This document shows, piece after piece, positions 52,147 through 59,368 of a DNA stretch of 64,000 nucleotides. The notes beneath the pieces are model-generated. The model did no database searches and was not told where the DNA came from. It saw only the letters and a program-made list of their open reading frames with translations. The translations under genes and the position numbers were made by a program. This DNA comes from Cellulomonas sp. JZ18. Its GTDB lineage: Bacteria; Actinomycetota; Actinomycetes; Actinomycetales; Cellulomonadaceae. The stretch spans positions 2,542,001 to 2,606,000 of the forward strand of contig NZ_CP045245.1 in assembly GCF_009720485.1 (NCBI RefSeq), in the 5' to 3' direction. Each line of letters starts with the position of its first letter. The stretch's first letter is position 1.

Positions 52147-52219
52147 GGCCCCGTAGCTCAACGGATAGAGCAACGGCCTTCTAATCCGTCGGTTGCAGGT
52201 TCGAGTCCTGCCGGGGGCG
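52147..52219 (+). tRNA. tRNA-Arg (TCT)
   Basis: D arm AGCTCAACGGATAGAGC, anticodon loop CTTCTAA (TCT), T arm GCAGG-TTCGAGT-CCTGC. The 3' acceptor strand is CGGGGGC, which calls for GCCCCCG at the 5' end, but the sequence has GGCCCCG, leaving a G-G mismatch. One more C in the run 52149-52152 would restore a perfect stem, so a base is probably missing. TAAGGT (52131-52136) is a good -10 box. Confidence 0.92.
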
Positions 52220-52399
52220 CCCAGGCCGGCGACGCGCTCGGCCGCCTCCTGCGGGCCGCCGCACCACGCCGGTGCGCCGCCTGTGCCCCGGACAAATGCG
52301 GTGACACCGCGCGTCCGCGCTGGTGGGATGGCACCACCGACACCCGCTCGCGACCACCCCGGACCCCGGGGTGCGCCGCCGCACGCCCAGGAGGCAGCC

Positions 52400-52576
52400 G
52401 TGCACCCGCTCAGCACCTACGACGCCGTCCGCTCCGACCACCGCGAGCGGCTCACCGCCTCCGCCCGGCTGCGCACGCGCGAGCAGCGCCGCGCCGTACG
52501 CCGCGCGGACGCCACCGGTCGCCCGCCGGATCGCCCCCGTCCCGCGCACCGCCGGGAGTGGACGCTCACGTCGTGA
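52400..52576 (+). CDS. Small Arg-rich protein of unknown function
   Basis: A 58-residue ORF with an excellent ribosome site (CAGGAGGCAGCC before GTG 52400) and a strong terminator 27 bases after its stop. The sequence is basic (SDHRERLTASARLRTREQRR) with no cysteine and no membrane span; a helix with many Arg is likely. I do not recognise a family. The signals around it make translation likely. The 180 bases between tRNA-Arg and this gene hold no other ORF; ACAAAT near 52293 may be part of its promoter. Confidence 0.6.
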   Translation: MHPLSTYDAVRSDHRERLTASARLRTREQRRAVRRADATGRPPDRPRPAHRREWTLTS

Positions 52577-52603
52577 GCGCCCGGCCCACGCACCCCGCCG
52601 CAC

Positions 52604-52638
52604 CACGGCCCTCGCCCGGACACCGGGCGAGGGCCGTG
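52604..52638 (+). terminator. Terminator after the small Arg-rich gene
   Basis: A perfect 16-bp stem (CACGGCCCTCGCCCGG / CCGGGCGAGGGCCGTG) with loop ACA. Beyond it, 52639-52879 has no supported gene; several short overlapping frames there lack ribosome sites. Confidence 0.85.
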
Positions 52639-52879
52639 CTCGTGCAGGGGACCCGCACCCGGGGCGATGGTCCGACGCCGGGCTCGTGCGCGCCCCCGGC
52701 GCCCGCCCGCCCCCGTCCCCGCTCCCCGGGGGTCTGACCTCGTCCGACGCGTGGCGGAGCAGCACGGGCCCGACGTCTGCGCCGTGCTCGCCCAGCGGCG
52801 ACCGGACGACCCCGGCGCGCCGCCGCCCGTGCCACCATGACGCCATGGCCCGACCCGTCCGACGCCGGCAGCCCGTCTG

Positions 52880-53185
52880 ATGGGCCGCCACGCGACCGGG
52901 GCGCAGCCGGCGGCACCGTGGCCCCGTCGTCTCGCCGCCGCCGCCCTGCGGTGGGCCGGGCGCCTCGCACTGGGGGCGCTGACGGGAGGCGCCGTGCTCG
53001 GTGCGCTGCACTGGACGGGGATCACGGGGAGGTCGGCCACCGCCCTCGCCGCCGCCGCGGCGGTGCTCGTGGTCGTCGCCGCGGCGCTCGCGTCGACCGT
53101 GCCGCCGCCCCCGCAGGACACCGACGACAGGCGCGCGCAGACCCCGGACGGGTGGTCCTCCGGACCGCGGTCACACGGTCGCTGA
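52880..53185 (+). CDS. Small membrane protein of unknown function
   Basis: A 101-residue ORF with two hydrophobic segments (LALGALTGGAVLGALHW and ALAAAAAVLVVVAAALAST, about residues 30-70) and polar ends. The start ATG 52880 overlaps the end of an 11-codon frame (ATG 52844, peptide MARPVRRRQPV) as TGATG, so that short ORF may be a coupled leader. No family is recognised. It lies just upstream of orn. Confidence 0.5.
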   Translation: MGRHATGAQPAAPWPRRLAAAALRWAGRLALGALTGGAVLGALHWTGITGRSATALAAAAAVLVVVAAALASTVPPPPQDTDDRRAQTPDGWSSGPRSHGR

Positions 53186-53196
53186 CGCCGCGCGCC

Positions 53197-53202
53197 TACG
53201 CT
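53197..53202 (+). promoter_or_regulatory. -10 box of orn
   Basis: TACGCT, seven bases before GTG 53210; transcription and translation probably start at the same base. Confidence 0.45.
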
Positions 53203-53209
53203 GTGCGGC

Positions 53210-53909
53210 GTGAGCACCCCAGGGACGTCCGCCAGCAGCGACCGCACCGACGCCTCCGCCGCCGCCACGAGCGCCGCGGCGCAGACGAGCGCCGACCGGA
53301 TCGTCTGGATCGACTGCGAGATGACGGGCCTGGACCTGCAGCACGACGCGCTCGTCGAGGTCGCGGCCGTCGTCACCGACTCCGAGCTCAACGTGCTCGG
53401 GCAGGGCGTGGACGTCGTCATCGCCCCCCGCCGGCGGCGCTCGCGCAGATGGGCGACTTCGTGCGCACGATGCACACGACCTCCGGGCTGCTGCCGGAGC
53501 TCGAGCACGGCGTCACCCTCGAGGAGGCGCAGCGGCAGGTGCTGGACTACGTGCGGCAGTGGGTGCCCGAGCCCGGCAAGGCGCCGCTCGCCGGCAACTC
53601 CGTCGGCACGGACAAGACGTTCCTCGACCGGGACATGCCCGAGCTCGTCAACCACCTGCACTACCGCGTCGTCGACGTCTCGTCGATCAAGGAGCTGGCG
53701 CGCCGCTGGTACCCGCGGGTCTACTTCGCCGCCCCGGCAAGAACGGCGGGCACCGTGCGCTGGCCGACATCCTCGAGAGCATCGACGAGCTGCGCTACTA
53801 CCGGGCGGCGCTGCTGCCGCCGGCCCCGGGGCCCGACTCGGCGACGGCGCGCCGTGCGGCTGCCGACGTGGTCGCCACGAGCGTGAAGCGGGGCTTCCTG
53901 GCCGAGTGA
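53210..53909 (+). pseudogene. orn: Oligoribonuclease, two frameshifts
   Basis: 3'-5' exoribonuclease of the DEDDh family that degrades 2-5 nt RNAs and pGpG. Three frames together encode about 233 residues. DEDD motifs: [20 protein letters not shown] (first Asp and Glu), [18 protein letters not shown] (second Asp) and YRAALLP-adjacent helix with the conserved [18 protein letters not shown]. The frame slips in CCCCCC (53424-53429), where one more C gives [16 protein letters not shown], and in CCCC (53732-53735), where one more C gives [14 protein letters not shown]. orn is usually important for growth, so two true frameshifts would be surprising; assembly error is the better explanation. GTG 53210 follows a -10 box. 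Confidence 0.88.
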
Positions 53910-53922
53910 GCGCCGGGACGCG

Positions 53923-53950
53923 CGGCGCCCGGCTGCGCAGCCGGGCGCCG
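53923..53950 (+). terminator. Palindromic hairpin after orn
   Basis: CGGCGCCCGGCTGC followed directly by its exact complement, 14 bases past the orn stop. Confidence 0.75.
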
Positions 53951-53962
53951 AGCCGGACCCGC

Positions 53963-54007
53963 GGCGCTGCGCGGGACGGCGCTGCGCGGGACGGCGCTGC
54001 GCGGGAC
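53963..54007 (+). repeat. Three 15-bp tandem repeats
   Basis: Three exact copies of GGCGCTGCGCGGGAC in the orn to tRNA-His gap. They have no coding role that I can see. Confidence 0.9.
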
Positions 54008-54074
54008 GACGGCCCGTACGACGGCCGGGACGACGCAGGGCGCCGGTCCGACGACCGACGCCCTGCCTCACACG

Positions 54075-54148
54075 GGTGGCTAACGGGACTTGAACCCGCG
54101 ACCCCCTGGACCACAACCAGGTGCTCTACCGACTGAGCTATAGCCACC
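54075..54148 (-). tRNA. tRNA-His (GTG)
   Basis: Acceptor GTGGCTA / TAGCCAC with an extra G at position -1 (54148) and discriminator C, the hallmarks of tRNA-His. Anticodon stem CCTGG / CCAGG around TTGTGGT, anticodon GTG. T arm GCGGGTTCAAGTCCCGT. A TACACT box (54211-54206) about 60 bases upstream may be its -10; a short hairpin (54153-54171) lies in between. Confidence 0.95.
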
Positions 54149-54267
54149 ATCGGGTGCGCCCGGGGCGCACCGAGAACCCCTCGCTCACGCGGAGGGCCGA
54201 CGGAAAGTGTAGCGGGTGCCGGGCGTGCGTCTCGCCACCGGGAGACCCGTGGGCGGGGTGGGGCCGG

Positions 54268-55191
54268 TCACAGGCGCGCCGCGACCGCGTCCGCGAACCG
54301 CTCCGCCGCACCGTCCGCGTGCGCGAGGAACAGGGACGGCTCGGTGAGCTCGACCTCGAGCACGACCGGGTTGCCCTCGTCGTCGGGGATGAGGTCCACG
54401 CGCGTGTAGAGCAGCGGTGCGCGGTCGGGGAACACCTCCGCCAGCGTCGCCACGACGCGGTCGGCAAGGGCGCGCTCGACGTCCGTGGCGTCCCGCGCGG
54501 TCATCGCCTCGTCCCGGTGCAGCACACCCTCGGCGTCGGCGGCGCGGTAGGGCCCCTCGAGCTGGGGCGCCTTGCGGACGGAGTGGCTGAACTCCCCGTC
54601 GACGTACACGAGCGCCGTCTCACCCTCCGTGTCCACCCGGGTCAGGTAGCGCTGGAGCATCACGTGCCGGCCCACCGCGAGCAGGTTCTTCGCGTGCGTG
54701 ATCGCGAGCGAGCGCGACGGGGTCTCGCCGGCGTCGTAGCGGCCCGTGTCGCGTGACCCGGCACTCACCGTGGGCTTGATGACGAAGTCGCCGAACGCCG
54801 GGAACCGCGTGTGGATCGCGCGGGCGTTCATCTGCCGCTCGGGGTCGAGCCAGATCGTCGGCACGATCGGGATGCCGCGCTGCTCCAGGTCGCGCAGGTA
54901 CGTCTTGTCGATGTTCCACGTCACGACGTCGGCCGGGTTGAGGAGCGTCGACGTCCGCTCGACCCGACGCGTCCAGTCGGCGAACTGCGCGGGCCGGTCG
55001 CTGTAGTCCCAGGTGGACCGGATGAGGACGTGCGGGTAGGCGCCCCAGTCGACCGTCGGGTCGTCCCACACCACGGCGTCCGTCGGCACGCCGCGGTCCG
55101 CCAGCGCGGCCCGCAGCGGGTGGTCGTCCGCATCGAGGTCGGGCAGCTCGGCGCAGGTGGCCAGGGCGAGGCGTGCCGTCGGTTCGCTCAC
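54268..55191 (-). CDS. RimK-like ATP-grasp protein
   Basis: A 307-residue ATP-grasp enzyme, probably a carboxylate-amine ligase of unknown substrate. N-terminal domain LALATCAELPDLDADD; then PHVLIRSTWDYSDRPAQF and TWNIDKTYLRDLEQRGIPIVPT; ATP-grasp core FGDFVIKPTVSAGSRDTGRY, MLQRYLTRVDTEGETALVYVDGEFSHSVRK, and the metal-binding VDLIPDDEGNPVVLEVELTEPSLFL (excerpt VVLEVELTEPS). Relatives are annotated as glutathione synthetase-like or RimK-like. GTG 55191 is preferred to 55209 because a TACAGT -10 box ends seven bases before it, so the gene is probably leaderless. Confidence 0.85.
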   Translation of the reverse strand: MSEPTARLALATCAELPDLDADDHPLRAALADRGVPTDAVVWDDPTVDWGAYPHVLIRSTWDYSDRPAQFADWTRRVERTSTLLNPADVVTWNIDKTYLRDLEQRGIPIVPTIWLDPERQMNARAIHTRFPAFGDFVIKPTVSAGSRDTGRYDAGETPSRSLAITHAKNLLAVGRHVMLQRYLTRVDTEGETALVYVDGEFSHSVRKAPQLEGPYRAADAEGVLHRDEAMTARDATDVERALADRVVATLAEVFPDRAPLLYTRVDLIPDDEGNPVVLEVELTEPSLFLAHADGAAERFADAVAARL

Positions 55192-55198
55192 GAGGGGC

Positions 55199-55204
55199 AC
55201 TGTA
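55199..55204 (-). promoter_or_regulatory. -10 box of the ATP-grasp gene
   Basis: TACAGT on the minus strand (55204-55199), seven bases before GTG 55191. Confidence 0.45.
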
Positions 55205-55251
55205 CCCACGGCGTGTGACCGCGTGACGGCCGGGCGGTGACACCGGCCCGG

Positions 55252-56295
55252 TCAGGTCGCCGCCGGTCCCTGCTCCGCCGGGGCCGGGCGCCGCTCGCCC
55301 TCGGCGGTCAGCCGGTGCAGCGCACGCAGGACGACCTGCGCGCCGGCCGAGCCGACGAGCCGGTCCCCCTCCAGCACGGGGAGCACCGGCGTGCCGGTGA
55401 CGTCCAGCGCGCGGGTGAGCGCCGCGACGACGTCGCCCAGCTCGTCCCCGACGCGCAGCACCCCGCCCCCGTGCGGACCGGTCGCGTCCCCCGGGGCGTC
55501 GAGGTCCTCGCGCGCGAGCCGGCCGAGCGCCAGCAGGCGGGCCGTGCGGCCGCGGCCCACGAGGTCGGCCACGGCGGGCGACGCCGGCCGGGCGAGGACC
55601 TCCAGCGGCGGGGCGACCTGCTCGACCCGGGCACCGGCGGCGAGGACGACGACACGGTCCGCCATCCGGACCGCCTCGTCCACGTCGTGCGTGACCATCA
55701 TCACCGTGGTGCCGAGCTCCCGCTGCAGGCGCAGGAACTCCGTCTGCAGGCGGGCGCGGCCGACGGGGTCGACGGCCCCGAACGGCTCGTCCATGAGCAG
55801 CACCGGCGGGTCCGCCGCGAGCGCGCGCGCGACGCCGACCCGCTGCCGCTCGCCACCGGAGAGCTCGTGGGGCCAGCGCCGCCCGTAGCGGTCCGGGTCG
55901 AGGCCGACGAGCTCGAGCAGCTCGCCCACGCGCCGCCGCGTGCGTGCGCGGTCCCAGCCGAGCAGCCCGGGGACCGTCGCGACGTTCTGCGCGACCGTGC
56001 GGTGGCCGAACAGCCCCACGTCCTGGATCACGTACCCGATGCGACGGCGCAGCCGCACGGGGTCGGCGTGGGTGACGTCCTCGTCGCCGAGCAGGATGCG
56101 TCCCGACGTCGGCTCCACGAGGCGGTTCGCCATCCGCAGCGTCGTCGACTTGCCGCAGCCCGACGGGCCGACGAGCACGAGGAGCTCGTGCTCGTGCACC
56201 GTCAGCGACAGGTCGTCCACGGCGACCGACCCCGCGTACTCCTTGCGCACGCGCTCGAACCGGATGGCCGGAGCACGACCGTCGTCGTCCGTCAC
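55252..56295 (-). CDS. Glycine betaine/choline-type ABC transporter ATPase
   Basis: The 347-residue ATPase of an osmoprotectant importer (OpuCA/ProV type). Walker A VGPSGCGKSTTLRMANRL, Q-loop YVIQDVGLFGHRTVAQN, signature ELSGGERQRVGVARAL, Walker B VLLMDEPFGAVDPVGR, H-loop MMVTHDVDEA. The C-terminal 90 residues resemble a CBS-type regulatory module (GVLRVGDELGDVVAALTRAL... LVGSAGAQVVL), which in OpuA senses ionic strength. It is transcribed away from its two permease genes and binding protein, 113 bases from them, an unusual divergent arrangement. Confidence 0.9.
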   Translation of the reverse strand: MTDDDGRAPAIRFERVRKEYAGSVAVDDLSLTVHEHELLVLVGPSGCGKSTTLRMANRLVEPTSGRILLGDEDVTHADPVRLRRRIGYVIQDVGLFGHRTVAQNVATVPGLLGWDRARTRRRVGELLELVGLDPDRYGRRWPHELSGGERQRVGVARALAADPPVLLMDEPFGAVDPVGRARLQTEFLRLQRELGTTVMMVTHDVDEAVRMADRVVVLAAGARVEQVAPPLEVLARPASPAVADLVGRGRTARLLALGRLAREDLDAPGDATGPHGGGVLRVGDELGDVVAALTRALDVTGTPVLPVLEGDRLVGSAGAQVVLRALHRLTAEGERRPAPAEQGPAAT

Positions 56296-56303
56296 GGGCA
56301 GGG

Positions 56304-56309
56304 ACGCTA
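56304..56309 (-). promoter_or_regulatory. -10 box of the osmoprotectant ATPase gene
   Basis: TAGCGT on the minus strand (56309-56304), eight bases before GTG 56295. Confidence 0.4.
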
Positions 56310-56396
56310 CTGCCGGCCACCGACGACGGCGACCGGGCCCGCCACGGGCACCCCCTGCCGGCCGCGGGACGGCGGGCGCGTGTCGGACCCCGTGGC

Positions 56397-56402
56397 TACG
56401 GT
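56397..56402 (+). promoter_or_regulatory. -10 box of the osmoprotectant permease operon
   Basis: TACGGT, six bases before GTG 56409; leaderless start predicted. No matching -35 box. Confidence 0.45.
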
Positions 56403-56408
56403 CGTCGC

Positions 56409-57233
56409 GTGCCTCCCGGTGCGGTCGGCGCCGCCCCTGCGAACCCGTGGCTCTCGTGGACCTACCTCGAGCGCAACGGGCAGGACGTGCTGCGCCACCT
56501 CGAGCAGCACGCGACCCTGACGGCGCAGGCGGTGCTCCTCGCCCTCGCCCTCGCCCTGCCGCTCGCGGCCCTCGCGCACGTGCGGCCCCGGGTCGCGGGC
56601 GCGGTCCTGGCCGGGACCGGGGTCCTGTACACGGTCCCCTCGCTCGCGCTGTTCGCCGTCCTCGCCCCGTACACGGGGATCGGACGCACGACCGTGCTCA
56701 TCGGGCTGGTCCTGTACGCCCTGCTGGTGCTGGTACGCAACGTGCTGGCGGGCCTGCAGGGCGTGGACCCGGCGGTGCGGGACGCGGCACGCGGCATGGG
56801 CTACGGCCGCACCCGCACGCTGCTCGCGGTCGAGCTGCCGCAGGCGCTGCCCGCCGTCGTGACCGGCCTGCGCCTCGCGACGGTGAGCACGGTCGCGCTG
56901 GTGACGGTGGGCGTGGTGGTCGGCTACGGCGGGCTCGGGCAGCTGATGTTCCGCGGCTTCCGCAGCAACTACCGGGCCGAGGTCGTGACGGCCACGCTCC
57001 TGTGCCTGCTGCTCGCGCTCGCCGCCGACCTGCTGCTCGCGGCGCTCGGCCGGCTCCTCGTGCCGTGGCGGCGCGCGTCCCGGGGCGCCGACGGCACGGC
57101 GCCGCCGGCCGCTGACCGCGCCGGCGACGGCGCCGGGGCCACGGACGGGAGCGAGGCCGGGGAGGGCGCAGGCGCGCGCACCCCGGCGGCGGCGCGCCGG
57201 CGGGCGGGCACGGGGGCGGCGTGGACGTCCTGA
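56409..57233 (+). CDS. Osmoprotectant ABC transporter permease 1 (OpuCB type)
   Basis: A 274-residue permease with about five spans (AVLLALALALPLAALAHV; AVLAGTGVLYTVPSLALFAVL; VLIGLVLYALLVLVRNVLAG; ATLLCLLLALAADLLLAAL). The EAA-like docking loop is DAARGMGYGRTRTLLAVELP and LGQLMFRGF is typical of the family. The last 45 residues are an Ala/Gly/Asp-rich cytoplasmic tail. GTG 56409 follows a -10 box by six bases. It overlaps the second permease by 13 bases. Confidence 0.9.
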   Translation: MPPGAVGAAPANPWLSWTYLERNGQDVLRHLEQHATLTAQAVLLALALALPLAALAHVRPRVAGAVLAGTGVLYTVPSLALFAVLAPYTGIGRTTVLIGLVLYALLVLVRNVLAGLQGVDPAVRDAARGMGYGRTRTLLAVELPQALPAVVTGLRLATVSTVALVTVGVVVGYGGLGQLMFRGFRSNYRAEVVTATLLCLLLALAADLLLAALGRLLVPWRRASRGADGTAPPAADRAGDGAGATDGSEAGEGAGARTPAAARRRAGTGAAWTS

Positions 57234-57991
57234 CCGAGGCCGTGCGCTGGCTCAACGACCCGCTCAACTGGACGGGCCGGCGCGGCGTGCTCGCGCTGAC
57301 GGTCGACCACCTGCAGGTGTCGGCGGTCGCCGTGCTGCTCGCGGTCGCCGTCGCGCTCCCCCTCGGGCTGTGGCTGGGCCACCGCGGACGGGGCGCCACC
57401 GTCGCCGTCGTGGTCGCCAACACGACGCGCGCGCTGCCGACGCTCGCGCTGCTCATGCTGCTCGCGGCCAGCGGGTTCTTCGGCAACGGGGCGACCGCCG
57501 TGGCGTGCGCGGTGTTCGCGGTGCCGCCCGTGCTCGCCAACGCGGTCACGGGCGTCGCCGGCGTGCCCCCGGCCGTCCGGGACGCCGCACGGGGCGTCGG
57601 CATGTCGCCCGCCCGCGTGCTGTGGTCGGTGGAGGTCCCGCACGCCGTGCCGCTCGTCGCCGCCGGCATCCGCACGGGCGCGGTGCAGGTGCTGGCCACC
57701 GTGCCGCTCGCGGCGCTCGTCGGCGGCACGAGCCTCGGCACGGTCGTCGTCACCGGCTTCGGGACGCAGCGCTACGGCCAGGCCCTCGCGGGGGGCGTGC
57801 TCGTCGCCGCCCTCTGCCTGCTCGTGGAGGCGGCCCTGGCGGTGGCCGAGCGGGCGGTCACGCCGGCCGGCCTGCGCGCGCGGGACCGTGCCGCACGGCA
57901 CGTCGCGCGGCGCCGCGGCCGCAGACCGGCACGAGCTCCGGTTGCCGCCGGCAGCGGCGGCCGGTCGAATGGGCCCCGTCCCGGGTCCTGA
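57221..57991 (+). CDS. Osmoprotectant ABC transporter permease 2 (OpuCD type)
   Basis: A 256-residue permease, homologous to the preceding one: VDHLQVSAVAVLLAVAVALPLGLWLG, ALPTLALLMLLAASGFFGNG, docking loop DAARGVGMSPARVLWSVEVP and GGTSLGTVVVTGFGTQRYGQALAGG (short excerpts). Two different permeases with one ATPase and one binding protein are the normal OpuC-type set. The start GTG 57221 lies inside the end of permease 1. The Arg/Pro-rich tail after residue 215 is poorly conserved. Confidence 0.88.
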   Translation: MDVLTEAVRWLNDPLNWTGRRGVLALTVDHLQVSAVAVLLAVAVALPLGLWLGHRGRGATVAVVVANTTRALPTLALLMLLAASGFFGNGATAVACAVFAVPPVLANAVTGVAGVPPAVRDAARGVGMSPARVLWSVEVPHAVPLVAAGIRTGAVQVLATVPLAALVGGTSLGTVVVTGFGTQRYGQALAGGVLVAALCLLVEAALAVAERAVTPAGLRARDRAARHVARRRGRRPARAPVAAGSGGRSNGPRPGS

Positions 57992-58148
57992 CGCCCCCTC
58001 ACGCACACGCCCCGTCACGCACCGGGCCGTCCCGCCGCGGTCCGCGGCGCACCGGCGGACCCCCGCACGCGGCGCCCACCGCGACCCCGACCAGATCCCG
58101 CACGTCCCGGCCGTCGACCCGCGGCCACCACACCGACAGGAGCACCCC

Positions 58149-59165
58149 ATGCGCACGACACGGCGCACCCGCACCGGCACGCTCGCCGCGCTCGCCGTCG
58201 CCACGCTGGCCCTCGCCGGGTGCGGTGCGCCCGGCTCCGGCGGCGGACGGGCCGAGCCGACCTCCACGAGCAGCTCCGGCCTCACCACCTGCGAGCCCGT
58301 CGCGGGCGAGAGCCTGGTCGTGCTCGAGGACGACCAGGGCCTTCAGAACGCGGACAACGTGATCCCCGCGGTCAACGCGCAGGTCGCGCAGCAGCACCCC
58401 GTCGTCGTCGAGCTGCTGGACCGCGTCTCGGCGGCGCTCGACACGGACCGGCTCATCGAGCTGAACAAGGCCGTGGACATCGACCGGCGCACGTCCAGCG
58501 AGGTCGCCCGGGAGTTCGTCGCGGACGAGGGCCTCGCCGCCGACGAGCAGACCGGTGCGGGCACCGCCCTGACCGTCGGTGCGGCCAACTTCTCCGAGAG
58601 CCTGACGCTCGCCGAGATCTACGCCGAGGTGCTGCGCAGCGCGGGCTTCGACGCCCAGGCGCAGAGCATCGGCTCGCGCGAGACGTACCTGCCCGCGCTG
58701 CAGGACGGCACGCTGGCGGTCGTCCCCGAGTACGCGGCGACGCTCACGACCTACCTCAGCGCGCAGGTGAACGGTCCCGACGCCGAGGCCGGGGCGAGCG
58801 CGGACGTCGACGAGACCGTCGCCGCGCTCACGCCGCTCGCCGAGCAGAGCGGCCTCGTGGTCGGCGCACCGTCCGACGCCCAGGACCAGAACGCCTTCGC
58901 CGTGACCGCCGAGTTCGCGCAGGAGCACGACGTCGCCACGCTGTCCGACCTGGCCGAGACCTGCGGCGGCCTCGTGCTGGCCGGTCCGCCCGAGTGCCCG
59001 GAGCGGCCGTTCTGCCAGGTCGGGCTCGAGGAGACCTACGGTCTGGACATCGCCGAGTTCCGGTCGTTCGAGCTCTCCCTCATCGCGACCGCCCTGCGGC
59101 AGGGCGACGCCGCCATCGGTCTCGTGCTCTCCTCGGACGGCGCGCTCGCGTCCGCGCAGGAGTGA
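58149..59165 (+). CDS. Osmoprotectant-binding lipoprotein, circularly permuted OpuCC-like
   Basis: A 338-residue glycine betaine/choline-type binding protein with lipobox LALAGC (Cys25) behind a basic signal (MRTTRRTRTG). The family order is reversed. The segment that normally ends OpuCC proteins (LVVLEDDQGLQNADNVIPAV ... LIELNKAVDIDRRTSSEVAREFV) comes first, residues about 50-130. Only then comes the usual N-terminal part (ALTVGAANFSESLTLAEIYAEVLRSAGF ... LAVVPEYAATL ... AFAVTAEFAQEHDVATLSDLAE), quoted in pieces. The chain ends at IGLVLSSDGALASAQE, where the permuted segment would normally follow. ATG 58149 follows CAGGAGCACCCC. It belongs to the permease operon, 157 bases downstream. Confidence 0.88.
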   Translation: MRTTRRTRTGTLAALAVATLALAGCGAPGSGGGRAEPTSTSSSGLTTCEPVAGESLVVLEDDQGLQNADNVIPAVNAQVAQQHPVVVELLDRVSAALDTDRLIELNKAVDIDRRTSSEVAREFVADEGLAADEQTGAGTALTVGAANFSESLTLAEIYAEVLRSAGFDAQAQSIGSRETYLPALQDGTLAVVPEYAATLTTYLSAQVNGPDAEAGASADVDETVAALTPLAEQSGLVVGAPSDAQDQNAFAVTAEFAQEHDVATLSDLAETCGGLVLAGPPECPERPFCQVGLEETYGLDIAEFRSFELSLIATALRQGDAAIGLVLSSDGALASAQE

Positions 59166-59302
59166 GGACCCGGCAGGAGTGAGGACAGGGCAGGAGTGAG
59201 GACCGGCAGGAGTGAGGACAGGGCAGGAGTGAGGACCGGCAGGAGTGAGGACAGGGCAGGAGTGAGGACCGGCAGGAGTGAGACCGGGCAGGAGTGAGGA
59301 CC
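59156..59302 (+). repeat. Nine tandem GCAGGAGTGAGGA repeats at the end of the binding-protein gene
   Basis: Nine copies of GCAGGAGTGAGGA spaced 16-17 bases apart (starts 59156, 59173, 59190, 59206, 59223, 59239, 59256, 59272, 59288), the eighth lacking one G. Linkers alternate between AC(A)GG and CCG, giving a longer unit of about 33 bases. The first copy contains the last codons and the TGA of the binding-protein gene, so the array looks like a slipped-strand expansion of that gene end. Every copy carries an AGGAGTGAGG core that resembles a ribosome site. Confidence 0.95.
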
Positions 59303-59324
59303 GCTCACGGTTCCTGCCGGCCGA

Positions 59325-59352
59325 GGCCGGCGCGTCGCGTGACGCGCCGGCC
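59325..59352. terminator. Terminator after the osmoprotectant operon
   Basis: Stem GGCCGGCGCGTC / GACGCGCCGGCC with loop GCGT, between convergent genes. Confidence 0.8.
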
Positions 59353-59368
59353 CCGGGCGGCGGAGCGG

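Noticed and set aside
52181..53011. Minus-strand frame ending in RQDSNLQPTD
   Set aside because: This C-terminal string arises from reading a tRNA gene (here tRNA-Arg) on the opposite strand; the rest of the frame has no family features.
59156..59302. Possible CRISPR array
   Set aside because: Spacing is only 3-4 bases between repeats and the linkers are themselves repetitive, so there are no unique spacers; no cas genes in the window.
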